Notes: generated by a model from the letters alone, not told the origin. Shown: positions 44,175-52,415, counted from the first letter of the stretch. The stretch: DNA of 64,000 bases from Fibrobacter sp. (GCA_017412605.1 JAFPWY010000011.1:310001-374000), one strand, 5' to 3'. Numbers and translations: made by a program.

Positions 44175-45656
44175 ATGTTCACCGTTGTCGACTGGATTGT
44201 TCTTGCCGCTTATCTGCTCCTCTCGCTGCTGATCGGCCTGTGGGTCTCGCGCGGCAACAAGAACCTCAAGGAATACATGTTCGGCGGCGGTGCCATGCCG
44301 TGGGTCGCCGTGGGCATCAGCCTTATTGCAACCTCCGTGAGTGCGACGACGTTCCTCGGCGCTCCTGCCGACGTGTTCGGCGACGACATGACTTTCCTCA
44401 TGTTCCAGATAGGCGGTCTCCTGAGCATTGTTGTCGTGGGCTTCGTGTTCATCCCGCGATTCCGTACGGCGGGCATCAATAGTGCCTACGAACTGTTCGA
44501 AGTGCGTTTCGGCTCGAAGGCCGTGCGTCGCCTGGCTGCCGTGTTCTACTGCCTGCATCTGCTGCTGCGCACGGGCATCCTGCTTTACGCCCCTTCGCTC
44601 GTACTTGCGCAAATATTGCATGTCGATTTGAAACTGGCGATTGTCGTTTCTGCGGCAGTGGCGATATTCTATACCTGGTTTGGTGGCATCAAGGCTGTTA
44701 TCTGGACCGACGTGATGCAGTTTGTCGTGTTCTTCGGCGGTGGCATCCTGGTGCTTGTCCTGATTGCGAACGCTGTGGGCGGTTTTGGCGAAATGGCGAC
44801 CCTTGCGGGCGAAGCCGGCAAGACGCGCTGGTGGAATCCGTCGATGGACATTTCCGATGCCCGAACGCTGATTTCTGCGGGCTTTGCCTATGCCATCCTC
44901 GAAATTGCCATTCGCGGTTGCGACCAGCAGTTTGTTCAACGTTACCTGAGCTGCAAGGACGTGAAAGCGGCGAACCGCTCGAGTGTCCTCTCGATGGTGT
45001 TGGGCTGTGCGGTCTCTATCCTCTTTTACTGGGTGGGCGCCGCGCTCTTTGTCTACTATAAAGTTTCTAAGGTCGGGACGCTTCCCGCTGGGGCCGGGCA
45101 GAACGACGTGTTCCCCTATTATATAGTGAACAGCCTCCCTGTGGGTGTCACAGGCCTGATTGTCGCAGCCATCTGTGCTGCGGCCATGAGTAGCCTTTCT
45201 GGGGCCATCAATTCGCTCAGCAACACTTCGGAACGCGACTTCCTCGGCTGGGACGAATCGAAGGGCATGGGCGGCCTCAAGCGCGCCAAGATCTGGACGG
45301 CGGTGTGGGGCGTGCTCGGCGTATTCTTCGCACTCTTTGCCGCAACGCAGCAGGGAAGCCTTCTCAAGAATGCCTACTTCTTTACCGGGCTCTTTACGGG
45401 CCCGCTGCTCGGCATGTTCCTGCTCGCGTTCTTCGTGAAGGGGCTCAAAAGCTGGCAGGTCATCGTTGCTGTGCTCTGCGGCATGGCGAGCCTGTTGCTT
45501 GTGCAGGGAATCCCTGCGTTCGGCGTGCCTGCGGTCCTTGGCGGCATTTTCAGCTGGCCTTGGATGCCGTTCATCAGCATGACGACGACCGTTGTCTTGG
45601 CGCTTCTTTTCAGGTTCTTTGAAAACCTGGTTGTGCTTTCGACGAAGAAACATTAG
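44175..45656 (+). CDS. Sodium:solute symporter (SSS family)
   Basis: 493 residues with about 13 membrane helices. Family motifs include GISLIATSVSATTFLGAPAD near the N-terminus, INSAYELFEVRFG, and the IWTDVMQFVVFFGG segment. AAAMSSLSGAINSLSNT is the conserved serine-rich sodium-site region. Solutes in this family range from sugars to amino acids and organic anions; the sequence does not settle it. The start is one base after the GGDEF gene stop. Confidence 0.88.
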   Translation: MFTVVDWIVLAAYLLLSLLIGLWVSRGNKNLKEYMFGGGAMPWVAVGISLIATSVSATTFLGAPADVFGDDMTFLMFQIGGLLSIVVVGFVFIPRFRTAGINSAYELFEVRFGSKAVRRLAAVFYCLHLLLRTGILLYAPSLVLAQILHVDLKLAIVVSAAVAIFYTWFGGIKAVIWTDVMQFVVFFGGGILVLVLIANAVGGFGEMATLAGEAGKTRWWNPSMDISDARTLISAGFAYAILEIAIRGCDQQFVQRYLSCKDVKAANRSSVLSMVLGCAVSILFYWVGAALFVYYKVSKVGTLPAGAGQNDVFPYYIVNSLPVGVTGLIVAAICAAAMSSLSGAINSLSNTSERDFLGWDESKGMGGLKRAKIWTAVWGVLGVFFALFAATQQGSLLKNAYFFTGLFTGPLLGMFLLAFFVKGLKSWQVIVAVLCGMASLLLVQGIPAFGVPAVLGGIFSWPWMPFISMTTTVVLALLFRFFENLVVLSTKKH

Positions 45657-45686
45657 TCTAAACAGAAATCAAGGGGGTTTGTTGCA

Positions 45687-46469
45687 ATGATTTCAAGGTT
45701 TTTGAACATTGTCTATTTGATTGTGTTGATTGTTTGCGTTGTGGTTCTTATCCGTACAGTCAAGGAAGAACGCGCTATGGTCCCTGCGACAAACGTTAAC
45801 GGGGACGTTTCGTTCGAGGTTCCGCGCATCGAGGTCTCGGCTTCCGAGTCCAAGAAGTTTGCAGCCGACAAGTTCGAGATGGGGTTTCGGTTGGAACTCC
45901 GCGGCAAGGACAAGGATGCCCTCTTCAAACGCTTGTCGCAACGCCGCTCCGTCATCTTCGATAACGTGAAGGCTCTCGAAATCCCGGAATCGAACGTGGA
46001 ACAGAACAGCGTCGATATGAGGAAGGAATGGAACTACTATAACGGCCGTCGCGAATTGGCCGGCTACGTGGCGACGCAGCAGTTCGACATTACGGTAAAC
46101 CGCAAGGCGGATGCCGCAGCCTTGGTGCAGGCTCTTTCATCTGAGCCGGATGTTGAAATTGAACGCACGGAGGCGCTTCTGAAGGACGAGGATTCCGTGC
46201 AGTCGGCCGTTATCAAGGTGGCCTGCAAAAAAGCTATGGCGAAGGCCAAGGATTATGCGGAAGGTGTGGGGGCTGGTGTCGGTCGCGTGTTGCTGGTGAA
46301 TGCAAATGGCGGAGGCGTCTCTTACAGTATTCCCCGTTTCCGTGCAAAGGGTGTCCGCTTGCTGGCTGCGAATGCCATGATGGACGGGGCTGCGCTTCCC
46401 GACGAAACCGCTGTTGCCGATTCCGTCGAGGTGGAAGCTTCGGTCAGCATCGTTGTCGAACTGAAATAA
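45687..46469 (+). CDS. SIMPL-domain protein, membrane anchored
   Basis: 260 residues. One N-terminal membrane helix (IVYLIVLIVCVVVLI) is followed by a SIMPL/DUF541 domain (VEVSASE-like start at IEVSASESKKF, then GYVATQQFDITV and AKAKDYAEGVGAGVGRVLLV). Such proteins form periplasmic oligomers of uncertain role. AAGGGGG precedes the ATG by nine bases. It is the last gene of the lptF operon and is followed by a strong terminator. Confidence 0.82.
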   Translation: MISRFLNIVYLIVLIVCVVVLIRTVKEERAMVPATNVNGDVSFEVPRIEVSASESKKFAADKFEMGFRLELRGKDKDALFKRLSQRRSVIFDNVKALEIPESNVEQNSVDMRKEWNYYNGRRELAGYVATQQFDITVNRKADAAALVQALSSEPDVEIERTEALLKDEDSVQSAVIKVACKKAMAKAKDYAEGVGAGVGRVLLVNANGGGVSYSIPRFRAKGVRLLAANAMMDGAALPDETAVADSVEVEASVSIVVELK

Positions 46470-46493
46470 TTTTGCCCGGGAAAATATGGTGAT

Positions 46494-46521
46494 GGGTCGG
46501 CTAGCTACCGACCCTTTTTTT
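46494..46521 (+). terminator. Terminator of the lptF operon
   Basis: GGGTCGG and CCGACCC pair around CTAGCTA, followed by seven Ts. Confidence 0.9.
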
Positions 46522-46841
46522 GTCAAGGTACTGCTCAAAATTTTTCCCATTTTTTGATGAGGCTTTTGCTAAGTATTTGTTCATCACGGAGTTAAAAATT
46601 TTAGGTCTCCGGGGACTTTTTCTGCGTTGTATACAATTTTTTACAAATTGCTGTGATATGTACCCAATTATTACAAAAAAATTATCTTCTTTTCCAAAAA
46701 AACATCCAATTCGTCATTTCTTTTATTATCTTAATGACTACATCTTGTGGGTGTCGAATGGACAAAAGCACAAGATATTGTAATTTTGGAACGTTTTCCA
46801 GGGTGGACCACCACAAGAGGACGGACCTGAAAGGAAAGACG
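46522..46841 (+). promoter_or_regulatory. AT-rich upstream region of the anaerobic ribonucleotide reductase operon
   Basis: 320 bp with no gene. It is strongly AT-rich and contains possible promoter elements (TTGTATACAATTTTTTACAA around 46626-46645), a TGTGATATGTACCC word at 46652 and, nearer the gene, two NrdR-like boxes described separately. The nrdD reading frame remains open upstream to 46653, but that stretch has no protein character. Confidence 0.5.
46735..46783. promoter_or_regulatory. Pair of NrdR-like boxes upstream of nrdD
   Basis: TGACTACATCTTGTGG (46735-46750) and GCACAAGATATTGTAA (46768-46783) each match the palindromic NrdR box (consensus acaCwAtATaTwGtgt). The second matches at 13 of 16 positions. 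They are 33 bp apart start to start, about three helical turns, as expected for tandem NrdR boxes, and end 58 bp before nrdD. No nrdR gene is in the window. Confidence 0.65.
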
Positions 46842-49172
46842 ATGATTTTAACTGTGAAGAAGCGCGACGGCCGCGAAATGCCGTTCAACATCGAGAAGAT
46901 TGCCGACGCTATCATCAAGGCATTCCGGGCTTCCGGCGAACTGAACGAACAAATTAAGGCGTCCCAGGACCAGCTGAATTTATTGGGCAGCGATGACGTT
47001 TTGAGCAGTACCGCACTCAAGGTCGCTGCCGACGCCGTTGGCCATCTCGAAGCCGCGAACAAGACGCAGCCGGACATCGAAGAAATTCAGGACGCTGTCG
47101 AAAAGGCCCTCACCGAGGGCGGTTTCTCCGATACCGCCAAGAGCTACATTTTGTACCGTGCCGAGCGTACCCGCATCCGCGAGGTGAATACCCGCCTCAT
47201 GCACACGCTCCGCGACATCACTTTCAGTTCCGCGAAGGAATCCGACCTCAAGCGTGAAAATGCGAACATCGATGGCGATACCGCGATGGGCACTATGCTC
47301 AAGTACGGCAGTGAATCGGCGAAGCACTTCTACACGATGATGATGCTCAAGCCCGAGCACAGCCGCGCCCATTCCGAAGGCGACATCCACATTCATGACT
47401 TGGATTTCTACTCGCTCACCATGACGTGCTGCCAGATCGACTTGAAGAAGCTCTTCAAGAACGGCTTCAATACCGGTCACGGCCATCTGCGCGAACCCAA
47501 GGATATTCGCAGCTATGCGGCCCTTGCCGCCATCGCTATTCAGTCTAACCAGAACGACCAGCACGGCGGTCAGTCCATCCCGAACTTCGACTATGCCATG
47601 GCCGACGGTGTCCGCATCACGTACCGCAAGGCTTATCTTTCCAATATGGTGAAGGCGCTCATCCTCCTTGCCGGCAAGACCGAAGAGGAAATCCAGCCGG
47701 TCGTGAAGAAACTCCATACCGAGATGGCCGAGATGGGCATGGTCGCAACGCTCGTGCCCAACGAAAAGTTTGTCGAGGCCGAAGCCCGCGAACTTTCCAA
47801 GACGTTCGGCGAAGAAATCGTGAAGAATGCGCAGAAGTTTGCCGAGAAGATGGCCTACGAGGAAACCGATAAGACCACGTTCCAGGCGATGGAAGCGTTT
47901 GTTCACAATTTGAACTCCATGCACAGCCGTGCCGGTGCGCAGACTCCGTTCAGTAGCATCAACTACGGTATGTGCACCGAACCGGAAGCCCGTATGGCCA
48001 TCCGCAACCTCCTCCTCACGACCGAAGAAGGTCTGGGCGGCGGCGAGACGGCTATCTTCCCGATCCAGATTTTCCGCGTGAAGGAAGGCATCAGCATGAA
48101 TCCGGGCGACCCGAACTACGATTTGTTCAAGCTCTCTTGCCGAGTGAGCGCGAAGCGCCTGTTCCCGAACTTCAGCTTCCAGGACGCTCCGTACAACCTG
48201 CAGTACTACAAGCCGGGTCATCCCGAAACGGAAATTGCCTACATGGGTTGCCGCACCCGCGTCATCGGCAACAACTACGACCCGACCCGCGAAATCAGCT
48301 TTGGCCGTGGCAACTTGAGCTTCACTTCCATCAACCTGCCGCGTATCGCCATCAAGATGAAGTCCGTGGACCTGTTCTTCAAGGAACTCGACCGCATGCT
48401 TCAGCTGGTGAGCGACCAGCTCATGGAACGCTTTGCCGTCCAGAGCCGCCGCAAGGTCAAGAACTTCCCGTTCCTCATGGGACAGGGCGTGTGGATCGAT
48501 TCCGAGAAGCTCGGCTGGGAAGACACCGTGGGCGAGGTCATCAAGCACGGTACGCTCTCCATCGGCTTTATCGGCCTTGCTGAAACCCTGGTGGCGCTCA
48601 CGGGCAAGCACCACGGTGAGTCCGAAGCGTCCCAGGAACTGGGCCTCAAGATCATCGGCCACATGCGCGAATTCTGCGACAGGGAATCCAAGCGCCTCGG
48701 CCTCAACTTCAGCTTGCTTGCCACGCCTGCCGAAGGCCTTTCCGGCCGCTTCGTGCGCATGGACAAGAAGAAGTTCGGCATCATTCCGGGCGTCACCGAC
48801 CGCGACTACTACACCAACTCGTTCCACGTGCCGGTGTACTACAAGATTTCGGCTTTCAAGAAGATTTCCCTTGAAGCTCCGTACCATGCTCTCACGAACG
48901 CCGGTCACATCAGCTACATCGAGCTGGATGGCGACCCGACGCAGAACCTGGACGCCTTCGAGAAGATCGTGCATCACATGGCGAAGTCCGGCATCGGCTA
49001 CGGTTCCATCAACCATCCGGTCGACCGCGACCCGGTTTGCGGATTCGTCGGTGTCATCGGCGACTGCTGCCCGCGTTGCGGCCGTAGCGAAGGTCATGCG
49101 ATTTCCCCGGAAAAGATTGAGGAACTGCGCAGGCTTTACCCCGGTATGCCGGTTTTCAAGGGAATCAAGTAA
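46842..49172 (+). CDS. nrdD: Anaerobic ribonucleoside-triphosphate reductase, catalytic part without its glycyl-radical tail
   Basis: Class III ribonucleotide reductase, 776 residues. It has an N-terminal ATP-cone (VKKRDGREMPFNIEKIADAI). The catalytic barrel has a cysteine in SLTMTCCQIDL and the likely thiyl-radical cysteine in AYMGCRTRV. The C-terminus has a zinc-type cysteine cluster (VCGFVGVIGDCCPRCG) and ends about 30 residues later at PVFKGIK. The usual NrdD ends with a glycyl-radical motif (RVCGY in E. coli) after these cysteines; it is absent here and encoded by the next small gene. I start at 46842, with GGAAAG before the ATG. The operon order is nrdD, radical peptide, nrdG. Confidence 0.93.
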   Translation: MILTVKKRDGREMPFNIEKIADAIIKAFRASGELNEQIKASQDQLNLLGSDDVLSSTALKVAADAVGHLEAANKTQPDIEEIQDAVEKALTEGGFSDTAKSYILYRAERTRIREVNTRLMHTLRDITFSSAKESDLKRENANIDGDTAMGTMLKYGSESAKHFYTMMMLKPEHSRAHSEGDIHIHDLDFYSLTMTCCQIDLKKLFKNGFNTGHGHLREPKDIRSYAALAAIAIQSNQNDQHGGQSIPNFDYAMADGVRITYRKAYLSNMVKALILLAGKTEEEIQPVVKKLHTEMAEMGMVATLVPNEKFVEAEARELSKTFGEEIVKNAQKFAEKMAYEETDKTTFQAMEAFVHNLNSMHSRAGAQTPFSSINYGMCTEPEARMAIRNLLLTTEEGLGGGETAIFPIQIFRVKEGISMNPGDPNYDLFKLSCRVSAKRLFPNFSFQDAPYNLQYYKPGHPETEIAYMGCRTRVIGNNYDPTREISFGRGNLSFTSINLPRIAIKMKSVDLFFKELDRMLQLVSDQLMERFAVQSRRKVKNFPFLMGQGVWIDSEKLGWEDTVGEVIKHGTLSIGFIGLAETLVALTGKHHGESEASQELGLKIIGHMREFCDRESKRLGLNFSLLATPAEGLSGRFVRMDKKKFGIIPGVTDRDYYTNSFHVPVYYKISAFKKISLEAPYHALTNAGHISYIELDGDPTQNLDAFEKIVHHMAKSGIGYGSINHPVDRDPVCGFVGVIGDCCPRCGRSEGHAISPEKIEELRRLYPGMPVFKGIK

Positions 49173-49197
49173 ATTTTAAACAAGGAGAAAGAAAAAA

Positions 49198-49344
49198 ATG
49201 TCAGAGAAAGAAATGAGCAAGTATGGTGAAGGCATCGGTTTCGAACGCATTCGCCGCATCACCGGCTACCTGGTCGGTACAGTTGACCGCTTTAACAACG
49301 CCAAGCGCGCCGAAGTGAACGATCGCGTGAAGCACGGTGTGTAA
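49198..49344 (+). CDS. Stand-alone glycyl-radical domain of the anaerobic ribonucleotide reductase
   Basis: 48 codons, easily missed by length filters. The protein contains FERIRRITGYLVGTVDRFNN followed by an AKRAE..DRVKH segment. It aligns with the extreme C-terminus of NrdD (E. coli RRVCGYLGSPDARPFNAGK then RVKHL). The radical glycine should be Gly23, in ITGYLVG. AAGGAG (49182-49187) lies ten bases before the ATG. The stop is directly followed by the nrdG ATG. It is not a simple frameshift from nrdD: the nrdD frame stops at 49170-49172, and the frame of this gene has its own upstream stop at 49177-49179. I infer a small protein that docks on NrdD and receives the radical from NrdG. Confidence 0.82.
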   Translation: MSEKEMSKYGEGIGFERIRRITGYLVGTVDRFNNAKRAEVNDRVKHGV

Positions 49345-49908
49345 ATGGAAACAGTCTATCCTCGTCTCCGCATAGCGGGGATTGTTCCTGAATCCTTCGT
49401 GGACGGCCCGGGCATCCGCCTGACGGTCTTTGTACAGGGCTGTCCGCATCATTGTCCCGGTTGCCATAATCCCCAGACCCACGATTTCGAGGGCGGGCAC
49501 TTTATCGACCGCGAGGATATCCTGGACATGATTGAGGAAAACCCGCTGCTCGACGGTATCACGTTCAGCGGCGGTGAACCTTTTGCGCAGGCTGCAGGTC
49601 TTGTTCCCCTGGCCCGAGAGGTCAAGGAACGGGGCTTCCACCTGATGATTTACACAGGCTATACGTACGAGAGGCTCATGGAATTGTCGCCTGAGCATCC
49701 CGAGTTGCTGGAATTGCTCTCTTTTGCCGATGTGCTGGTCGATGGCCCGTTCATCTTGGCGAAGCGTTCCCTGGAACTCAAGTTCCGCGGCTCGAGTAAC
49801 CAGCGCCTCATCGACGTGCAGGAAAGCCTCTCTGCAGGTCATGTCGTGCTGCACCAGATGCAGATCGACGAGATGGCCGAACATCCGGAGTGGGCGCTGC
49901 AGAGCTAG
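49345..49908 (+). CDS. nrdG: Anaerobic ribonucleotide reductase activating enzyme (radical SAM)
   Basis: 187 residues. CPHHCPGC (Cys33, Cys37, Cys40) is the CxxxCxxC motif that binds the 4Fe-4S cluster used with S-adenosylmethionine. GITFSGGEPF is the GGE motif. NrdG abstracts a hydrogen from the NrdD glycine, here presumably Gly23 of the separate small protein. The start codon touches the stop of the radical-domain gene (TAAATG), implying coupled translation of the two proteins that must interact. A terminator follows. Confidence 0.93.
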   Translation: METVYPRLRIAGIVPESFVDGPGIRLTVFVQGCPHHCPGCHNPQTHDFEGGHFIDREDILDMIEENPLLDGITFSGGEPFAQAAGLVPLAREVKERGFHLMIYTGYTYERLMELSPEHPELLELLSFADVLVDGPFILAKRSLELKFRGSSNQRLIDVQESLSAGHVVLHQMQIDEMAEHPEWALQS

Positions 49909-49930
49909 CCAAACCCCGCTTATGTTTTTC

Positions 49931-49966
49931 GAAAAAGATCCCGGTTACGCGCCGGGGTCTTTTTTG
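49931..49966 (+). terminator. Terminator of the nrd operon
   Basis: GATCCCGG and CCGGGGTC pair with one G-T, followed by six Ts. Confidence 0.88.
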
Positions 49967-50088
49967 TATGGCTTGTAGCGAAGATTACCGGCGAAGGGTT
50001 GGGCATTGTCCAGGGTGTTGCAAAATGGGGCGAAATAATGTAATTTCAGTTCAAAGTAATTTAGAACTGTCCGTCATTTCTTAAAGGT

Positions 50089-50097
50089 GGGGGGGGG
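50089..50097 (+). repeat. G9 homopolymer between ribosome site and start of a FISUMP lipoprotein gene
   Basis: Nine consecutive Gs, followed by AGTT and the ATG at 50102. The tract forms or extends the Shine-Dalgarno region. Homopolymer tracts of this length are prone to slippage. Confidence 0.7.
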
Positions 50098-50101
50098 AGT
50101 T

Positions 50102-52063
50102 ATGCGAAAACTTCGGGTCTGTTTTTCGTTTGTTTTCGTGGCCGTTGTTGTCGCGGGCTTGGCAGCTTGCGGTGATGACGACAGTGACTTAAGTTCGCGT
50201 GCTGACTCCGGTGATGCAGTCTTGTCCTTCGATGACCTGACCAACTGCACGGCCAAGAAGGCGGGCGCTCTTGAGTTTGTCAAGGACACGCCCTATGTTT
50301 GCGTTGAATCTGACGACAAGTTCAAGTGGGAGAAGGTTTCCCAGACAGAGGATGAACCGGAAGACTTCAAGGTCTGCAACCAGAAAAGGGAAGGGCAATA
50401 CGCCCTTGCGTCCAATGAGGATGTCTTTTACGTCTGTTCCGATGAAGAGTGGATCCCATTGATTCAATTCGATGACGAAGTCAGTTCCAGCAGCGGCAAA
50501 GAAAACGGCTCCAGCAGTTCCAAGTCGAAGTCATCGGATAGTGGTAAAGGTAAGAGAAGCTCCGGCAAAGTATCCTCCAGCAGCGACAAAGGCTCCAGCA
50601 GTGGCAAGGTCACCAGCTCCAACAGCAAGGATGTCAGTTCCAGCAGCGGCAAAGAAAACGGCTCCAGCAGTTCCAAGTCGAAGTCATCGAATAGCGGTAA
50701 AGATACAGAAAGTTCCAGCAGTGTATCCTCCAGCAGCGGCAAGAAAGCCAGCTCCAGCAGCGCCGTTAGTTCCACGAGTACGCCGTCGTCGTTCAGCACG
50801 GGTATGGACGAGAGTGCTTACGATTCCCATAAGAACCTTCTGACAGACTACCGCGATGGCCATGTCTATAAAACAATAACCATTGAAGTTTATGATGAGG
50901 AACGCAGCATAAGGTACTCCGAAGTATGGATGGCGCAGAACCTGAACTACGCCTACTTGGCGGACACCGCCAGCTTCTGCTTCGATGACCAACCTGCCAA
51001 GTGTGACGAATACGGTCGTTATTATATCTGGGCGGCCGCGATGGACAGTGCGGGCGTTTGGACCCGGGATGGTGCGGATTGTGGTAAAGACAAGTTTTGC
51101 TCTCCGACATATCCTGTGCGTGGCGTTTGCCCTAAAGGCTGGCACCTGCCGAGAGACACTGAATGGAAAACATTGGTTACAGCGGTCGGGGGAGACTCTG
51201 TCGCGGGTACGTTGCTCAAGTCTACCAGCGGTTGGGATGGTGGAGGAAACGGTACAGATGCTTACGGATTTTCTGCGCTTCCATCGGGCGGTTACGGCGG
51301 ATCTTTGGGCGGAGAAGCTCTCATCTGGAGTTCTACAGAAGGCGGGGCGTGGAAGGCGTACCATTTAAATATTAGCCTTTCCTATGGTGATGCGTACGCG
51401 CGTGTGATTCAAACTCACAAGGGGGATGCGATTTCCGTCCGTTGTATTAAGGATTACGTGAGTATAGACAGTAGCTTATACGACGCCCCGAGGAACACCT
51501 TAACGGATTATCGCGACGGTAATGTCTACAGAACTGTCACTATCGGCTCGCAGATTTGGATGGCAGAGAATTTGAATTATGCACGAACTCCTCGCAACGA
51601 AAATGATTCCACTAGCTGGTGCTACAGAAATGACCCTGTCTTTTGCGATAAATACAAGTACGGCCGTCTATACAAATGGTCGACAGCAATGAATAATGGT
51701 GTGTCGGGAAGTAAGACGCCTGTGCGTGGCGTTTGCCCTAAAGGCTGGCACCTGCCTGATACAACGGAATGGAAAACATTATGTAACACGGTTGGCGGTG
51801 CCAGTATAGCAGGCAAGAAGCTCAAGTCTGCTAGTGGCTGGCTCGGCGCCAACGGGACGGATGAATATTCCTTTACTGCGAGGCCTGCTGGGTACAGGAG
51901 TTACGGTGGGGATTACAATCGCGATGCCGAAGTTGCATATTTCTGGAGCTCTATTGAGTACGACTACAGCAAAGCGTACCACTTGAGCTTGGAAGGCGCA
52001 GTGGCCGACTTGAGCCGCAGCTTAAGTAACTACGGGTACTCCGTCCGTTGCTTAAAGGACTAG
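50102..52063 (+). CDS. FISUMP-domain lipoprotein with serine-rich linker
   Basis: 653 residues with lipobox LAAC. A cysteine-containing N-terminal domain (about 30-125) is followed by a ~100-residue linker built of SSSS, SSGK and SKSK units, including a direct duplication. Two FISUMP domains (TIGR02145) follow. Each has YRDG(H/N)VY(K/R)T.TI, W.A(Q/E)NLNYA, CD.Y.YGR(L/Y)Y.W, VRGVCPKGWHLP.TEWKTL and a terminal SVRC(I/L)KD. The two domains are closely related, down to the exact VRGVCPKGWHLP, so an internal duplication is likely. I use the ATG at 50102; a GTG at 50087 in frame would begin inside the G tract. Role unknown; likely surface exposed. Confidence 0.87.
   Translation: MRKLRVCFSFVFVAVVVAGLAACGDDDSDLSSRADSGDAVLSFDDLTNCTAKKAGALEFVKDTPYVCVESDDKFKWEKVSQTEDEPEDFKVCNQKREGQYALASNEDVFYVCSDEEWIPLIQFDDEVSSSSGKENGSSSSKSKSSDSGKGKRSSGKVSSSSDKGSSSGKVTSSNSKDVSSSSGKENGSSSSKSKSSNSGKDTESSSSVSSSSGKKASSSSAVSSTSTPSSFSTGMDESAYDSHKNLLTDYRDGHVYKTITIEVYDEERSIRYSEVWMAQNLNYAYLADTASFCFDDQPAKCDEYGRYYIWAAAMDSAGVWTRDGADCGKDKFCSPTYPVRGVCPKGWHLPRDTEWKTLVTAVGGDSVAGTLLKSTSGWDGGGNGTDAYGFSALPSGGYGGSLGGEALIWSSTEGGAWKAYHLNISLSYGDAYARVIQTHKGDAISVRCIKDYVSIDSSLYDAPRNTLTDYRDGNVYRTVTIGSQIWMAENLNYARTPRNENDSTSWCYRNDPVFCDKYKYGRLYKWSTAMNNGVSGSKTPVRGVCPKGWHLPDTTEWKTLCNTVGGASIAGKKLKSASGWLGANGTDEYSFTARPAGYRSYGGDYNRDAEVAYFWSSIEYDYSKAYHLSLEGAVADLSRSLSNYGYSVRCLKD
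50480..50690 (+). repeat. Direct duplication within the Ser-rich linker coding region
   Basis: A segment of about 58 bp starting GTCAGTTCCAGCAGCGGC occurs at 50480 and again at 50633, 153 bp (51 codons) apart, nearly identical. It encodes VSSSSGKENGSSSSKSKSS each time. Unequal recombination between the copies would change linker length in frame. Confidence 0.8.
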
Positions 52064-52074
52064 AGGATAACTTG

Positions 52075-52302
52075 GGTCCTCGTCTCTTTTTGTCCCGACC
52101 ATAAACGAAAAAAATGGGAAAAGGGACGACTCGGCTTCGGGCGCCCGCTACGCGTGCCGAAGCCTCGCCCTTCGGGCTTAAAGCTGGCGCTTCAAGTTCT
52201 AAAATTTTTCAGTCATGCTCACGATGTTCGCATATGAAAAATTTTAGTCGGACCCTCTTCTCGGGTCCTCGTCGCCTTTTTTTCCCGACCATAAACGAAA
52301 AA
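52075..52302. repeat. Direct repeats and inverted repeat downstream of tRNA-Gly
   Basis: GGGTCCTCGTC, a T-run and CCCGACCATAAACGAAAAA occur at 52075-52112 and again at 52263-52302. After the first copy comes GGGAAAAGGGAC-GA-CTCGG (52116-52134), a near copy of the tRNA-Gly 3' end (GGGAAAAGGGACTCGG at 52335-52350). Between the copies is a perfect 13-bp inverted repeat, CTAAAATTTTTCA (52199-52211) and TGAAAAATTTTAG (52235-52247), and then GTCGGACCCTC, which resembles the tRNA T-arm. The tRNA 3' region thus appears partly duplicated. Confidence 0.7.
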
Positions 52303-52329
52303 GACACCGTTTAGGTGTCTTTTTCGTTT
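52293..52329. terminator. Terminator of tRNA-Gly
   Basis: AAACGAAAAAGACACC and GGTGTCTTTTTCGTTT form a perfect 16-bp stem with a five-base loop, directly after the tRNA 3' end on the minus strand. The symmetric A/T tracts allow use in both directions. Confidence 0.9.
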
Positions 52330-52331
52330 AG

Positions 52332-52404
<73 letters not shown>

Positions 52405-52415
52405 GGGGTGCCCCA

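Noticed and set aside
46653-46841. N-terminal extension of nrdD
   Set aside because: It would run through the NrdR-like boxes and AT-rich promoter, and the ATP-cone begins right after the ATG at 46842.
49172-49198. Single frameshift splitting an otherwise normal nrdD
   Set aside because: The small gene has its own Shine-Dalgarno and ATG, and its frame is closed by a separate TAA at 49177-49179, so one indel would not restore a fused protein.
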